DNA of 64,000 bases from Rhodococcus oxybenzonivorans (GCF_003130705.1 NZ_CP021354.1:3348001-3412000); one strand, 5' to 3'. Counted from the first letter of the stretch, positions 19,510 through 30,690 are shown. Notes: a model not told the origin generated them from the letters alone. Program-made: numbers and translations.

Positions 19510-20493
19510 TCAGGTGAACAAGCTGCTGACGGTCGGCAGCCCGAGAACGGAGTCGACAGCCAGACCGACGAAGACGACGGCCAGGTAGTTGTTGGACTGC
19601 AGGAAGAGCCGGAGCGGCTTCACGGCCGCTCCGCCTCGCACGCTGCGATACAGCTGGTGCGCCATCAGAAGGAACCAGGCGCCGGCGACGAGTGTGACGG
19701 CCATGTACACGACCCCCGCTGCGGGTACCAGCGCAAGGGACGTGACGACCATTGCCCAGCTGTACAGCAGGATTTGTTTGGTGACGTGCTCCTCGGTCGC
19801 GATGACCGGGAGCATGGGCACGCCCGCCGCCTTGTAATCCTCCTTGTAGCGCATCGCGAGCGCCCAGGTGTGCGGCGGCGTCCAGAAGAAGATGACGAGG
19901 AACAGGACGAGTGGTTCCCAGTCGAGCGAGCCGGTGACGGCCGACCATCCGACCATTACGGGCATGCAGCCGGCCGCGCCGCCCCACACGACGTTCTGCC
20001 AGGTCCGACGCTTGAGCACCATCGTGTAGATCAGCACGTAGAACGCGATGGTGAGAACGACCAGGCACCCGGAGAGGAGATTGGCCCGCCACCACAACCA
20101 CAGGAACGACGCGAGACCGAGGGTCATGCCGAACACGAAGGCGTGCGACGTGGGCACAGCTTCGCGCGCCAGCGGGCGGCGGGCCGTGCGTTTCATGACC
20201 TTGTCGATGTCGGCGTCGACGACGCAATTGAGTGCATTCGCGCTCGCCGCGCCCATCCAGCCGCCGAACAGGGTGCTCAGGATGAGCAGGATGTCGACGT
20301 TGCCGCGATCCGCGAGGAGGATCGCAGGAATGGTGGCCACGAGGAGGAGCTCGATGACCCGCGGTTTGGTGAGCGCGATATAGGCCAGAACCTTGCCCGT
20401 CGCGCGGCCGATCACCGTGCGAGTGTTGGTCACGCGGGGGGCGGCGCTGGGGCTACCGAAGCCGTGTCCGCTCGGCTGATGCCCTGTCCGCAC
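19510..20493 (-). CDS. ctaB: Haem O synthase (protohaem IX farnesyltransferase)
   Basis: UbiA-family prenyltransferase that adds farnesyl to haem B, the step before CtaA. The catalytic aspartate motif is [20 protein letters not shown]; the second loop has [13 protein letters not shown]. About nine hydrophobic segments. GTG at 20493 has GAGGAGA five bases upstream and was preferred to an in-frame GTG ten codons earlier. Divergent from tkt across about 215 bases. Counterpart Rv1451. Confidence 0.95.
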   Translation of the reverse strand: MRTGHQPSGHGFGSPSAAPRVTNTRTVIGRATGKVLAYIALTKPRVIELLLVATIPAILLADRGNVDILLILSTLFGGWMGAASANALNCVVDADIDKVMKRTARRPLAREAVPTSHAFVFGMTLGLASFLWLWWRANLLSGCLVVLTIAFYVLIYTMVLKRRTWQNVVWGGAAGCMPVMVGWSAVTGSLDWEPLVLFLVIFFWTPPHTWALAMRYKEDYKAAGVPMLPVIATEEHVTKQILLYSWAMVVTSLALVPAAGVVYMAVTLVAGAWFLLMAHQLYRSVRGGAAVKPLRLFLQSNNYLAVVFVGLAVDSVLGLPTVSSLFT

Positions 20494-20568
20494 GTTCTCT
20501 CCTCGCACCACGCGTAATTCCACATCTGATAGCCGGTGTCTGCCCGCACGCCGCCCAAGGACAGCCGG

Positions 20569-20593
20569 GGTCTACTACAACCGATGGTAGACC
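20569..20593. promoter_or_regulatory. Inverted repeat between ctaB and tkt
   Basis: GGTCTAC, 11 bases, GTAGACC: perfect 7-bp arms spaced about one helical turn and a half, flanked by GG and CC that extend the symmetry. The site lies between the two divergent genes, so it could be an operator for either. No regulator is known to me for this sequence. Confidence 0.35.
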
Positions 20594-20613
20594 GCCCCAA
20601 TGCACGAACCGAA

Positions 20614-20642
20614 TCGACCCGGATAGGACTGCACACTAGGCT
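20614..20642 (+). promoter_or_regulatory. Possible promoter of the tkt operon
   Basis: TCGACC, 17 bases, TAGGCT: a moderate match to primary-sigma elements at correct spacing, 67 bases ahead of the tkt start. Weak evidence, given only because the position is right. Confidence 0.3.
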
Positions 20643-20708
20643 GGGGTGGCACAAGAGGCTCACGCATCCTCAGGCTCCACGTTCACCCATGTCAGGAGAC
20701 TTCTGCCC

Positions 20709-22817
20709 GTGTCGATCACAGACGACATCCACGTCCTCACGCAACCGGTTCACCCAGCAGACTGGACCGAACTGGACACCAAGGCCGTCGACACCATCCG
20801 CGTACTCGCCGCGGACGCGGTGCAGAAGGTGGGTAACGGCCACCCCGGCACGGCCATGAGCCTCGCACCCCTCGCTTACACGCTCTTCCAGCGCGTCATG
20901 CGCCACGACCCCACCGACGCCGACTGGATCGGCCGCGATCGTTTCGTTCTCTCCTGTGGGCATTCGAGCCTGACGCTCTACATCCAGCTCTACCTCGCCG
21001 GCTACGGCCTCGAACTCGACGACCTGAAGCAGCTGCGCACGTGGGGCTCGAAGACCCCAGGACACCCCGAGCACGGTCACACCCGCGGCGTGGAGATCAC
21101 CACGGGTCCACTCGGTCAGGGTCTGGCCTCTGCCGTCGGCATGGCGATGGCGGCTCGCCGCGAACGTGGCCTGTTCGACCCGGAGCCCGCACCCGGTGAG
21201 AGCCCGTTCGATCACCACATTTACGTCATCGCCTCCGACGGTGACATCGAAGAAGGTGTGACCTCCGAGGCGTCGTCGATCGCCGGCGTTCAGCAGCTGG
21301 GCAACCTCACCCTGATTTACGACGACAACAAGATCTCCATCGAGGACGACACCGCGATCGCCTTGTCCGAGGACACCGCCGCCCGCTACGAGGCGTACGG
21401 CTGGCACGTCCAGATCGTCGAGGGCGGCGAGAACGTCGTCGCGATCGAGGAAGCGCTCCAGAAGGCTCGCGACGTCCTCGACCGCCCGTCACTGATCCTG
21501 TTGCGCACCATCATCGGCTACCCGGCGCCCACCAAGATGAACACGGGTGCCGCCCACGGTGCGGCGCTCGGCGCCGACGAGGTTGCCGCAGTGAAGACGG
21601 CACTCGGCTTCGACCCCGATAAGACGTTCGAGGTCACCGACGAGGTCATCGCGCACACCCGCAAGGTCGTCGAGCGCGGCGCCCAGGCGCACAAGGAGTG
21701 GCAGGCCGGCTTCGACGAGTGGGCTGTGCGCGCCCCCGAGGGCAAGAAACTCCTCGACCGCCTCACCGGTCGCGACCTGCCCGCCGGCTGGGCCGACGTA
21801 CTTCCGACCTGGGAGCCGGACCCCAAGGGTGTCGCCACCCGCAAGGCGTCCGCAGCGGTCTTGAACGCTGTCGGCCCGGTGCTCCCGGAACTCTGGGGCG
21901 GTTCCGCCGACCTCGCCGAAAGCAACAACACCACCATCAAGGGCTCCGACTCGTTCGGCCCCGCCTCCATCTCCACGTCGATGTGGAACGCCGACCCCTA
22001 CGGCCGGACCCTGCACTTCGGTGTCCGCGAGCACGCGATGGGGTCGATCCTCAACGGCATCGCCCTGCACGGGCCCACCCGCCCCTACGGCGGCACCTTC
22101 CTGGTGTTCAGCGACTACATGCGTCCCGCCGTGCGGCTTGCGGCGATCATGAAGACCCCGGTCACCTACGTCTGGACTCACGACTCCATCGGTCTCGGCG
22201 AAGACGGCCCGACCCACCAGCCGATCGAGCACCTCGCCGCGCTGCGCGCCATCCCGGGCCTGAATGTGGTGCGCCCCGGTGATGCCAACGAAACCGCCCA
22301 CGCCTGGCGGGCCGTCCTCGAGAAGGGTGCCGACGAGGCGACCCGCGCGCCCAACGGCCTGGCCTTGACTCGCCAGGATCTGCCCGTCCTCGAAGGAACC
22401 AGCTACGAGGGAGTGTCCCGTGGTGGGTACGTCCTCGCCGATGCCTCCTCCGGTGTTCCCGAGGTCATCCTGATCGGCACCGGTTCCGAACTCCAGATCG
22501 CCGTGGCCGCCCGCGAGACCCTCGAGGCCGAGGGCATTCCCACGCGGGTGGTGTCGATGCCGTGCGTCGAGTGGTTCGACGCCCAGGACGAGGCTTACCG
22601 GGACGGTGTGCTGCCTCCGACCGTCAAGGCCCGCGTCGCCGTCGAGGCCGGCATCGCGATGCCGTGGTACCGCTTCGTCGGCTCGGACGGCGAAATCGTC
22701 TCGATCGAGCACTTCGGCGCCTCTGCCGACTACAAGACCCTGTTCCGCGAGTTCGGTTTCACCGACGAAGCCGTCACCGCGGCCGCACAGCGCTCGCTCT
22801 CCCGAGTGAAGGGATAG
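20709..22817 (+). CDS. tkt: Transketolase
   Basis: Thiamine-diphosphate enzyme of the non-oxidative pentose phosphate pathway. The ThDP/magnesium motif is SDGDIEEG (176-183); [10 protein letters not shown] near residue 42 and CGHSSLTLY near 83 are conserved substrate and cofactor segments; the second half has [18 protein letters not shown]. 702 residues from the GTG at 20709, which has AGGAGA upstream. First gene of tkt-tal-zwf-opcA-pgl, the standard actinobacterial arrangement (Rv1449c-Rv1445c). Confidence 0.97.
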   Translation: MSITDDIHVLTQPVHPADWTELDTKAVDTIRVLAADAVQKVGNGHPGTAMSLAPLAYTLFQRVMRHDPTDADWIGRDRFVLSCGHSSLTLYIQLYLAGYGLELDDLKQLRTWGSKTPGHPEHGHTRGVEITTGPLGQGLASAVGMAMAARRERGLFDPEPAPGESPFDHHIYVIASDGDIEEGVTSEASSIAGVQQLGNLTLIYDDNKISIEDDTAIALSEDTAARYEAYGWHVQIVEGGENVVAIEEALQKARDVLDRPSLILLRTIIGYPAPTKMNTGAAHGAALGADEVAAVKTALGFDPDKTFEVTDEVIAHTRKVVERGAQAHKEWQAGFDEWAVRAPEGKKLLDRLTGRDLPAGWADVLPTWEPDPKGVATRKASAAVLNAVGPVLPELWGGSADLAESNNTTIKGSDSFGPASISTSMWNADPYGRTLHFGVREHAMGSILNGIALHGPTRPYGGTFLVFSDYMRPAVRLAAIMKTPVTYVWTHDSIGLGEDGPTHQPIEHLAALRAIPGLNVVRPGDANETAHAWRAVLEKGADEATRAPNGLALTRQDLPVLEGTSYEGVSRGGYVLADASSGVPEVILIGTGSELQIAVAARETLEAEGIPTRVVSMPCVEWFDAQDEAYRDGVLPPTVKARVAVEAGIAMPWYRFVGSDGEIVSIEHFGASADYKTLFREFGFTDEAVTAAAQRSLSRVKG

Positions 22818-22826
22818 AAAAACGTC

Positions 22827-23951
22827 ATGACTCAGAATCCGAATCTTCAGAAGCTGTCCGAGGCCGGGGTCTCCGTGTGGCTGGACGACCTCTCGCGTGA
22901 CCGCATCGAGTCCGGCAACCTGGCCGAACTCGTCGCCACCAAGAGTGTCGTCGGCGTCACCACCAACCCGTCCATCTTCCAGGCCGCGCTGAGCAAGGGC
23001 CACGTCTACGACGCGCAGGTCAACGAGCTGGCCGAGCGCGGCGCCGACGTCGAAGCCACCATCCGCACGGTCACCACCGACGACGTGCGCGCCGCCTGCG
23101 ACATCCTCGCCCCGCAGTACGAAGCGAGCCACGGAGTCGACGGCCGGGTCTCCATCGAGGTGGATCCGCGGCTGGCACACGACGCCGACAAGACCGCCGC
23201 GCAGGCGGTGGAGCTGTGGAAGATCGTCGACCGGCCCAACGTGTTCATCAAGATCCCGGCCACCGAGGCCGGCATCCCCGCCATCGCGAAGGTCATCGGC
23301 GAAGGCATCAGCGTAAACGTCACATTGATCTTCTCGGTCGAGCGATACGAACTCGTCATGGGCGCCTACCTCGACGGGCTCGAGGCGGCCAAGGCAGCAG
23401 GACACGACCTGTCCCGCATCCACTCGGTCGCGTCGTTCTTCGTCTCCCGCGTCGACACCGAGATCGACAAGCGACTCGAGGCGATCGGTACGCCGGAGGC
23501 ACTCGAACTCCGCGGCAAGGCGGCGCTCGCCAACGCACGACTGGCGTACGCGGCCTACCAGCAGGTGTTCGAGGTCCAGCCGCGGTTCCAGGGGCTTCTC
23601 GGCGACGGCGCCCGGCCCCAGCGTCCGCTGTGGGCGTCGACGGGTGTCAAGAACCCCGACTACTCCGACACCCTGTACGTCACCGAGCTGGTGGCACCGA
23701 ACACGGTGAACACCATGCCCGAGAAGACGCTCGACGCCGTCGCCGACCACGGTGACATCACCGGTGACACGGTGTCCGGCACCGCAGCCCAGTCGCAGGA
23801 GGTCTTCGACAAGATCGCCGCCGTCGGCGTCGACTTGACCGACGTCTTCCTCGTCCTCGAGAACGAGGGTGTCGACAAGTTCGAGGTGTCGTGGAACGAG
23901 CTGCTCGAGGCCACGGCGGAGCAGCTCCGTACAGCAGGGCAGAAGAGCTGA
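22827..23951 (+). CDS. tal: Transaldolase
   Basis: Class I aldolase-type enzyme moving a dihydroxyacetone unit between sugar phosphates. Schiff-base lysine K142 lies in [11 protein letters not shown]; the N-terminal [11 protein letters not shown] (about 45-55) is the family signature. 374 residues, the longer actinobacterial form. Nine bases after tkt and three bases before zwf. Confidence 0.97.
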   Translation: MTQNPNLQKLSEAGVSVWLDDLSRDRIESGNLAELVATKSVVGVTTNPSIFQAALSKGHVYDAQVNELAERGADVEATIRTVTTDDVRAACDILAPQYEASHGVDGRVSIEVDPRLAHDADKTAAQAVELWKIVDRPNVFIKIPATEAGIPAIAKVIGEGISVNVTLIFSVERYELVMGAYLDGLEAAKAAGHDLSRIHSVASFFVSRVDTEIDKRLEAIGTPEALELRGKAALANARLAYAAYQQVFEVQPRFQGLLGDGARPQRPLWASTGVKNPDYSDTLYVTELVAPNTVNTMPEKTLDAVADHGDITGDTVSGTAAQSQEVFDKIAAVGVDLTDVFLVLENEGVDKFEVSWNELLEATAEQLRTAGQKS

Positions 23952-23954
23952 TTC

Positions 23955-25499
23955 GTGAGGGTGCCCGCAGCGTCAGACGATTGGGTCAATCCGCTCCGCG
24001 ACGGTAGGGACAAGCGCCTACCGCGCATTGCCGGGCCGTGTGCGCTGGTGATCTTCGGTGTCACCGGCGACCTCGCGCGGCGCAAGCTGATGCCGGCCGT
24101 CTACGACTTGGCCAATCGTGGTCTCCTCCCCCCCGGCTTCGCCCTCGTCGGGTTCGCCCGGAGGGACTGGGACGACCAGGATTTCGGCAAGGTCGTGCAC
24201 GACGCGGTGCGCGAGCATTCGCGCACCCCGTTCCGGGAAGATGTGTGGGATCGGCTGTCGGAGGGCCTGCGGTTCGTGCAGGGCTCCTTCGACGACCCGG
24301 CATCGTTCTCGGAGCTTGCGTCCACCCTCGACACGCTCGACCGCGAACGTGGGTCCGGCGGCAATCACGGGTTCTACCTCGCGATTCCGCCGGCCGCGTT
24401 CCCGGTGGTTCTCAAACAGTTGTCGGAAGCCGGGCTCGCCCAGTCCGACGACGGCCAGTGGAAACGAGTAGTGATCGAGAAGCCGTTCGGCCACGATCTC
24501 GACAGCGCTCGCGAGCTCAACGCGGTCGTGAACCAGGTCTTCCCCGAGGACACCGTCTTCCGGATCGATCACTACCTGGGCAAGGAAACCGTTCAGAACA
24601 TCCTGGCACTGCGATTCGCCAACCAATTGTTCGATCCCATCTGGAACGCCCACTATGTGGACCACGTCCAGATCACGATGGCCGAGGACATCGGTCTCGG
24701 TGGACGGGCCGGCTACTACGACGGAATCGGGGCGGCGCGCGACGTCATCCAGAACCATCTCCTCCAACTCCTCGCCTTCACCGCGATGGAGGAGCCGATC
24801 AGTTTCGAACCGTCCGAACTGCAGGCGGAGAAGATCAAGGTTCTCTCAGCAACCCGGCTCGCGGAGCCGCTCGACGAAACCACCGCCCGCGGCCAGTACG
24901 CCGGCGGCTGGCAGGGCGGGCTTCCTGTGGTCGGTCTGCTGGAGGAGGAGGGTTTCGCTACCGACTCCACTACCGAGACCTTCGCCGCGATCACGCTCGA
25001 GGTCGATACCCGGCGGTGGGCGGGAGTGCCCTTCTATCTGCGAACCGGAAAGCGACTGGGCAGGCGGGTCACCGAGATCGCCGTCGTGTTCAAGCGTGCA
25101 CCGCACCTTCCGTTCGACCAGACGATGACGGAGGAACTCGGCCAGAATGCTCTCGTCATCCGGGTGCAGCCGGACGAGGGTGTGACCATGAGATTCGGGT
25201 CCAAGGTTCCCGGGTCGAGCATGGAAGTCCGGGACGTCAACATGGACTTCAGCTACGGGCAGGCCTTCACCGAGTCGTCTCCGGAAGCCTACGAACGTCT
25301 CATTCTCGACATGTTGCTCGGTGAGCCGTCGCTCTTCCCCGTCAATGCGGAGGTCGAGCTGTCGTGGGAGATCCTCGATCCGGTACTCGCGCACTGGGCC
25401 GCGGAGGGCAAACCGGAACCCTACGAGGCCGGAACGTGGGGCCCACACTCGGCGGACGAGATGATGCGCCGCACCGGCCGCGAATGGAGAAGGCCGTAG
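23955..25499 (+). CDS. zwf: Glucose-6-phosphate dehydrogenase
   Basis: First step of the oxidative pentose phosphate pathway, producing NADPH. The cofactor fingerprint is GVTGDLA (35-41), the catalytic motif RIDHYLGK (203-210) and the substrate lysine motif EKPFGHDL near 175. 514 residues, GTG start. OpcA follows with no gap, as expected for an enzyme assembled with OpcA. Confidence 0.97.
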   Translation: MRVPAASDDWVNPLRDGRDKRLPRIAGPCALVIFGVTGDLARRKLMPAVYDLANRGLLPPGFALVGFARRDWDDQDFGKVVHDAVREHSRTPFREDVWDRLSEGLRFVQGSFDDPASFSELASTLDTLDRERGSGGNHGFYLAIPPAAFPVVLKQLSEAGLAQSDDGQWKRVVIEKPFGHDLDSARELNAVVNQVFPEDTVFRIDHYLGKETVQNILALRFANQLFDPIWNAHYVDHVQITMAEDIGLGGRAGYYDGIGAARDVIQNHLLQLLAFTAMEEPISFEPSELQAEKIKVLSATRLAEPLDETTARGQYAGGWQGGLPVVGLLEEEGFATDSTTETFAAITLEVDTRRWAGVPFYLRTGKRLGRRVTEIAVVFKRAPHLPFDQTMTEELGQNALVIRVQPDEGVTMRFGSKVPGSSMEVRDVNMDFSYGQAFTESSPEAYERLILDMLLGEPSLFPVNAEVELSWEILDPVLAHWAAEGKPEPYEAGTWGPHSADEMMRRTGREWRRP

Positions 25500-26411
25500 A
25501 TGATCATCGACATTCCCTCGACTACCACCGGCCAGGTCAACAAGAAGCTGGTCGAGCTACGTAAGACCGGCGGCGCTGTCACGCTCGGCCGCGTGCTCAC
25601 CCTCGTGGTGTGCACGCGCGACAGCGACAACTCCGAGGACATCATCGATGCCGCCAACGAGGCGAGCCGGGAACATCCCTGCCGTGTGATCGTCGTGGCC
25701 CACGGTGAGCGGGAAGCGGCGCCGCGGTTGGACGCTCAGATCCGTGTCGGTGGCGACGCCGGCGCATCCGAGGTCGTCGTGCTCCGGCTCTTCGGCGAAT
25801 TGGCCGACCACGAAAGCAGCGTGGTGGTCCCCTTCCTCCTGCCGGACACACCAGTGGTCGTCTGGTGGCCCGAGATCGCTCCGGCCGTTCCTGCCCAGGA
25901 CCCCGTGGGCAGGCTTGCGATCCGCCGCATCACCGACGCCACAGGCCGCGACGATCCGACGGCGGAAATCAAGGGCCGGCTCACGTCGTACACGTCCGGT
26001 GACTCAGATCTCGCGTGGAGTCGCATCACGTACTGGCGGGCGCTGCTCGCGTCCGCGGTCGATCAGCCGCCGCACTCGGCGATCACCTCAGCGGTGGTGT
26101 CGGGTCTGGTGGACGAACCCGCTGTCGATCTGATCGCCGGGTGGCTGGCGAGCCGGGTCGACATGCCCGTGAGTCGCAGGACCGGCCCGCTGTTCGTGGA
26201 ATTGACCTTTGCCGACGGCGGATCGCTGACTATCAGTCGCCCTCAAACGGGAACGACAGCAACACTGTCGCGGACTGGGAAACCGGACGCGCTGGTGGCC
26301 CTGGGCCGCCGGGAAACGCGCGACTGCCTGGCGGAGGAACTGCGCCGACTCGATGCCGACGAGGTCTACGAAGCCGCATTGTCCGGCCTGACGAAGGTGA
26401 CGTATGAGTGA
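25500..26411 (+). CDS. opcA: OpcA, glucose-6-phosphate dehydrogenase assembly protein
   Basis: Redox-responsive activator of G6PD in cyanobacteria and actinobacteria. 303 residues with the family stretch VVPFLLPDTPVVVWWPEIAP (about 105-124). Starts on the base after the zwf stop and overlaps pgl by eight bases, so the three products are probably stoichiometric. Confidence 0.93.
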   Translation: MIIDIPSTTTGQVNKKLVELRKTGGAVTLGRVLTLVVCTRDSDNSEDIIDAANEASREHPCRVIVVAHGEREAAPRLDAQIRVGGDAGASEVVVLRLFGELADHESSVVVPFLLPDTPVVVWWPEIAPAVPAQDPVGRLAIRRITDATGRDDPTAEIKGRLTSYTSGDSDLAWSRITYWRALLASAVDQPPHSAITSAVVSGLVDEPAVDLIAGWLASRVDMPVSRRTGPLFVELTFADGGSLTISRPQTGTTATLSRTGKPDALVALGRRETRDCLAEELRRLDADEVYEAALSGLTKVTYE

Positions 26412-27147
26412 CATTCACGTAGAGGTCCATCCCGACACGGACACGCTGGTGGCTGCGGCCGCCCGACGTTTCGTCGACACGGTCGTCGCCGCCCAGAAAT
26501 CTCGTGGGTCGGCGTCGGTGGTTCTCACCGGTGGCGGAACCGGGATCGGGATGCTCGCGGAGGTGCGGAAGAATCCCGGTGACATCGACTGGCGTGAACT
26601 CGACATCTATTGGGGCGACGAACGATTTCTGCCCACCGGCGATCCGGAACGCAACGACGTGCAGGCGCGGGCCGCGCTCCTCGACCACGTCGATGTCGAC
26701 CCCGACCGGGTCCACACGATGCCCGTGTCCGACGGTATCTACACCGACGACCCAGAGGCCGCTGCGGTCGCCTACGCGCAAGTCTTGGGCGCGCACGCCA
26801 ATGGCAAGCAGGTTCCGGTGTTCGATGTCCATCTCCTCGGCATGGGCGGCGAGGGTCACGTCAACTCCCTGTTCCCCGATACCGACGCGGTACGTGAAGA
26901 ACACCGATTCGTCGTTGCGGTGACGGACTCCCCCAAGCCGCCGCCCGTGCGCATCACCCTTACCCTTCCCGCTGTGCGACATGCAGACGAGGTCTGGCTG
27001 GTCGTCTCCGGTGAAGCCAAGGCCGAGGCGGTGGCCGCCGCCGTCGCGGGCGCACCCCCGGTGGAGATACCGGCCTCCGGCGCGCGGGGACTGACCGCCA
27101 CACGTTGGCTGCTCGATTCTTCGGCCGCATCGCGACTGCCGAGCTGA
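26404..27147 (+). CDS. pgl: 6-phosphogluconolactonase
   Basis: Hydrolyses 6-phosphogluconolactone. NagB/DevB family: VVLTGGGTGIGML near the N-terminus, YWGDERFLPTGDPERND at about 61-77 and the catalytic region LLGMGGEGHVNSLFP (about 142-156). 247 residues. Last gene of the pentose-phosphate operon; it converges with ppc about 320 bases away. Confidence 0.95.
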   Translation: MSDIHVEVHPDTDTLVAAAARRFVDTVVAAQKSRGSASVVLTGGGTGIGMLAEVRKNPGDIDWRELDIYWGDERFLPTGDPERNDVQARAALLDHVDVDPDRVHTMPVSDGIYTDDPEAAAVAYAQVLGAHANGKQVPVFDVHLLGMGGEGHVNSLFPDTDAVREEHRFVVAVTDSPKPPPVRITLTLPAVRHADEVWLVVSGEAKAEAVAAAVAGAPPVEIPASGARGLTATRWLLDSSAASRLPS

Positions 27148-27471
27148 CCCATTCACAGGTGGGGGTCCTTGTCGTCCTCGGCCGGCAACGTCGCCGAGGG
27201 ACGAGGGCCCTTCTCCGCCTCGATCCGCGTCACGTGGCATGCGGTACTGATCCGGCCGCCGCGGTGCGCGCTCGACCGGCCCGTCCCCCTCTGTCCGTAG
27301 CCCGCTCGCCAGTGCTGAGGTTTCCCCGCGCAGCGCCCCATCCTGTAACCCCATTCCGCCTCGAGAGGGTCACGGTCTGTCCCGTTTCGACCCCTTTCCC
27401 CGTTTGACGCAGTGGGCCGACAATCGGTTCCCCCGGACCGAAAGTCGCGTGGCGGCGTTGGTGCAGGACAG
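27148..27471. other. Convergent intergenic region between pgl and ppc
   Basis: 324 bases with no believable gene. Short frames here lack ribosome sites and family resemblance. The only structure noticed is a GC-rich hairpin near its pgl end (27174-27202). Confidence 0.6.
27174..27202. terminator. Possible terminator after pgl
   Basis: GTC-CTCGGC, 10-base loop, GCCGAG-G-GAC: nine pairs with one bulged G, 27 bases past the pgl stop. No U-tract. Plausible end of the pentose-phosphate transcript. Confidence 0.4.
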
Positions 27472-30228
27472 CTAACCGCTGTTCCGGAGCGCGGTGGCCA
27501 GCCCGTTCATCGTGAGCTGGATACCGCGGCGGGTCTGGTCGCTGTCGTCGCCGGCGCGGTATCGGCGCAGCAACTCCACCTGAAGGTGGTTCAGTGGTTC
27601 GAGGTACGGGAAGCGATTGTGCACCGACCGTTCGAGCCCCGGGTTGTCGGCGAACAACGTGTCGTTTCCGGTGATCGTCTTGTACATCCGGATGGTGCGT
27701 TCGTGCTCCTCGGTGATCTTCCCGAACACCCGTTGCCGCAGCCCCTCGTCGGGAACCAACTCCGAATACCGTGCCGCCAGACCCATGTCGGATTTGGACA
27801 TCACCATCGCCAGGTTCGACAGGACCGTGCGGAAGAAGGGCCACGTGTCATAGAGCCGTGACAGCGTGGCGACCTTCTCGGGGTCGCCGGCAGTCCACTG
27901 CTCGAACGCGGAGCCGGTGCCGTACCACCCTGGCAGCATCACCCGCGACTGGCTCCAGGACAGCACCCAGGGGATCGCGCGCAGGTCGGCGATCGACGTC
28001 GTCTGCTTCCGGGACGCGGGCCGGCTGCCGATGTTGAGTGCCCCGATCTCCGCGACGGGCGTCGACATCTCGAAGTACTGAACGAATCCTGGTGTGTCAT
28101 GGACGAGTTCGCTGTACGCACGGCGCGCGAGTGCGGCGAGTTCGTCGAGGACGCGATAGGCGGGTTCGGCGGCGGCGCCGAGTCCCTCCACGTCGAGCAG
28201 GGTGGCCTCGAGGGTTGCCGCGAGAAGGGTTTCGAGGTTGCGTTGCGCGAGGCGGGGTTCCGCGTACTTGGCGGCGATCACCTCGCCCTGCTCGGTGATC
28301 CGCAGCGAGCCTGCGACGGCTCCCGGCGGTTGCGCGAGGATCGCCTCGTAGCTGGGTCCACCGCCACGCCCGACGGTGCCACCGCGACCATGGAAGAGGC
28401 GCAATCGTATTCCCGTTTTCCGGGCCGCCTCCACCAGATCGAGCTCGGCCCGGTACAGCGCCCAGTTCGCAGCGAGATACCCACCGTCCTTGTTGGAGTC
28501 GGAGTATCCGAGCATCACTTCCTGCGAGTCGCCCCGGGACGCCACGAGGGCCCGGTAGAGCGGAATCGCGAGGGTCGCCTCGAGCGTGGATGCGCCGTGC
28601 TGGAGGTCCTCGATCGTCTCGAAGAGCGGCACGATCCCCACCGGACACGACGGGTTCTCCCCTGGGCCGGGATCGAACAACCCCACTTCCTTGAGCAGGA
28701 TCGCCGCCTCGAGCATGTCGCTGACCGAGGTACACATACTGATGATGTAGTTGGGCACCGCTCCGGACCCGAGCGTCCGCACCGCCTCGGCCCCGGCCCC
28801 GAGTATGGCGAGCTCCTTGGTGGTCAGTTCGCTGAACTCCGCCTTTGCTGCCGTCAGTGGGCGCCTCGTCGAGAGCTCCGCGGTGAGCAACTCGACCCGT
28901 TCGTCCTCGGACAACGACGTGTAGTCGGGATGCACCCCGGCCCAGGCGAGCAGCTCGGCGACGACCGTTTCGTGCACCTCCGAGTTCTGCCGCATGTCGA
29001 GGCCCGAGAGATGGAACCCGAACACGTCCACCGATTCGCGGAGGCGGGCGAGGCCGTCGTCGGCGATCGTGCCGTCGCCACCGCGCCGCAGGGACTCGTC
29101 GACCACATCGAGCTCGTGGAGCATTTCCCGCGGTGAGTCGTAGGGCGCGAGCCCGAGGTCGAGGGCGTACGCGGGCACCTCCCCGAGGATACGGAGCGCG
29201 GTGGCGGTCAGGCGGCCGCGGATCCCGCGGACCGCACGCCGGTACGGCTCGTCGGCACGGAACGGCGAGTCGTCCTTCGAGGCCGCTGCCAGAAGGTCGA
29301 GGTCGGGAGTGACCGTTACCAGGCGGGCAGACATCGACAGTTCCCGTTCGAGCGTCGCCAGTTCGCACAGATGATGCTCGACGGCGGTTGCGGCGGCGCG
29401 GCTCGTCGCCTGCCTTACGACGTCCGCGGTGACGTTGGGATTGCCGTCCCGGTCGCCACCGATCCACGACCCCGGCCGGAGAATCGGTTCCCGCCCGAGA
29501 TCGGTGTCGGGCCACCGAGCTTGGAGAGCGTTGCGGAGTTCGGCATTGATCGTGGGCACGACCTCGAAGAGCGCGGCGTCGTAGTAGCGCAGCCCGACTT
29601 CGATCTCGTCCTGAATACGCAAGCGGGACAGCCGGATCAGTGCGGTCTGCCACAGGGTGAGGATTTGGCGCCGAAGCCGCACGTCGACGTCGGCGATTTC
29701 CGACTCGGTAAGCGCGGTCCGCTCCCGGAAGCGCATCAATTCAGTGATCCGCGTCTGGGTGTCGAACACCGTCCGTCGACGTGTTTCGGTGGGGTGGGCG
29801 GTGATCACCGGTGAGACGAGCGCCCCACGTAGGGCTGTCGCGACCACTTCTCGGTCGAGGTCGGCGGCATCGAGCTTCGCGAACGTGGCCGCGAGAGTGC
29901 TGTCGGGAGCCGGTTCGCCTGCTGCCACGTGCACAGCCCGGCGGCGTTCCCGGTGAATGTCCTCGGCAAGATTTGCCAGAAGAGCGAAATGGCTGAAGGC
30001 GCGGATGACGGGGATGGTGTCCCCGGTGGCGACCTGCGTGAACATGTCGGCCAGTTCGGCGCGGTCGATTTCCGAACGCCGAACACGGAACGATTCGACC
30101 CGGGCCTTCTCCACGAGATCGAAGATGTCGTCGCCAGCCTGTTCGCGCACGATCTGACCGAGGATGCCGCCGAGCAGCCGAATGTCTTCGCGGAGTGGTT
30201 CGGTGGCTTCACGGGGGGTTTCGGTCAT
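27472..30228 (-). CDS. ppc: Phosphoenolpyruvate carboxylase
   Basis: Carboxylates PEP to oxaloacetate, replenishing the TCA cycle. The catalytic histidine is H145 in [12 protein letters not shown]; further landmarks are [14 protein letters not shown], the [16 protein letters not shown] segment and the glycine loop [14 protein letters not shown]. 918 residues, full length. ATG at 30228 ([10 protein letters not shown]) is preferred; the frame continues upstream into the 22-bp repeats, which would add 19 unlikely residues. It lies 113 bases after secG on the same strand. Confidence 0.97.
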   Translation of the reverse strand: MTETPREATEPLREDIRLLGGILGQIVREQAGDDIFDLVEKARVESFRVRRSEIDRAELADMFTQVATGDTIPVIRAFSHFALLANLAEDIHRERRRAVHVAAGEPAPDSTLAATFAKLDAADLDREVVATALRGALVSPVITAHPTETRRRTVFDTQTRITELMRFRERTALTESEIADVDVRLRRQILTLWQTALIRLSRLRIQDEIEVGLRYYDAALFEVVPTINAELRNALQARWPDTDLGREPILRPGSWIGGDRDGNPNVTADVVRQATSRAAATAVEHHLCELATLERELSMSARLVTVTPDLDLLAAASKDDSPFRADEPYRRAVRGIRGRLTATALRILGEVPAYALDLGLAPYDSPREMLHELDVVDESLRRGGDGTIADDGLARLRESVDVFGFHLSGLDMRQNSEVHETVVAELLAWAGVHPDYTSLSEDERVELLTAELSTRRPLTAAKAEFSELTTKELAILGAGAEAVRTLGSGAVPNYIISMCTSVSDMLEAAILLKEVGLFDPGPGENPSCPVGIVPLFETIEDLQHGASTLEATLAIPLYRALVASRGDSQEVMLGYSDSNKDGGYLAANWALYRAELDLVEAARKTGIRLRLFHGRGGTVGRGGGPSYEAILAQPPGAVAGSLRITEQGEVIAAKYAEPRLAQRNLETLLAATLEATLLDVEGLGAAAEPAYRVLDELAALARRAYSELVHDTPGFVQYFEMSTPVAEIGALNIGSRPASRKQTTSIADLRAIPWVLSWSQSRVMLPGWYGTGSAFEQWTAGDPEKVATLSRLYDTWPFFRTVLSNLAMVMSKSDMGLAARYSELVPDEGLRQRVFGKITEEHERTIRMYKTITGNDTLFADNPGLERSVHNRFPYLEPLNHLQVELLRRYRAGDDSDQTRRGIQLTMNGLATALRNSG

Positions 30229-30247
30229 GCACCCAGTATCAACTGCC

Positions 30248-30335
30248 ACTGCGGGGTCCGCATGGTGAAACTGCGGGGTCCGCATGGTGAAACTGCGGGG
30301 TCCGCATGGTGAAACTGCGGGGTCCGCAGGGTGAC
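30248..30335. repeat. Four tandem copies of a 22-bp repeat between secG and ppc
   Basis: Copies at 30248-30269, 30270-30291 and 30292-30313 are identical; the fourth (30314-30335) differs at two positions. Each unit contains the small palindrome TGCGG-GGT-CCGCA followed on the minus strand by GTTTC. The array fills most of the 113-base gap ahead of ppc, ending 20 bases before its start codon. It may be a multi-site operator, a hairpin cluster or a replication-slippage repeat; 22 bp is close to two helical turns. Confidence 0.9.
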
Positions 30336-30341
30336 GGCTGA

Positions 30342-30575
30342 TCAGCCGAACTTGATCTCCAGGCCGATGCCGATGATCGAGATCAACCAGATCAGGCCGG
30401 TGAAGACGGTGAGGCGGTCGAGGTTCTTCTCAACCACGGTGGAACCGGACAGGCTCGACTGGACGCCGCCGCCGAAGAGGCTGGACAACCCGCCGCCCTT
30501 ACCGCGGTGCAGGAGCACCAACAGAATCAGCAGCAAGCTGGTGGCAACCAGCAAGATATCCAGGAACAGTTCCAT
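30342..30575 (-). CDS. secG: Preprotein translocase subunit SecG
   Basis: Small Sec translocon subunit, 77 residues with two hydrophobic segments (about 2-22 and 55-74) joined by the conserved glycine-rich loop [15 protein letters not shown]. Its place after tpiA is conserved in actinobacteria (Rv1440 region). Confidence 0.95.
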   Translation of the reverse strand: MELFLDILLVATSLLLILLVLLHRGKGGGLSSLFGGGVQSSLSGSTVVEKNLDRLTVFTGLIWLISIIGIGLEIKFG

Positions 30576-30638
30576 GTCTGTCTACGTCCACCCATCGAGT
30601 AGCAACAACTACGACCTCGTACACCCTACAGGCGCTCC

Positions 30639-30690
30639 GCGCTCGTGCGCCTTTCTGGTAGCCACCACTACCAGAAAGGCGCACGAGCGC
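30639..30690. terminator. Perfect 23-bp hairpin between tpiA and secG
   Basis: Arms 30639-30661 and 30668-30690 are perfectly complementary with a 6-base loop (CCACCA). It begins 11 bases past the tpiA stop and ends 63 bases before secG. It probably attenuates or ends the gap-pgk-tpiA transcript ahead of secG, or is a dispersed palindromic repeat unit. Confidence 0.75.

Noticed and set aside
30248..30335. 22-bp repeats as a CRISPR array
   Set aside because: The units abut with no spacers and no cas gene is present.
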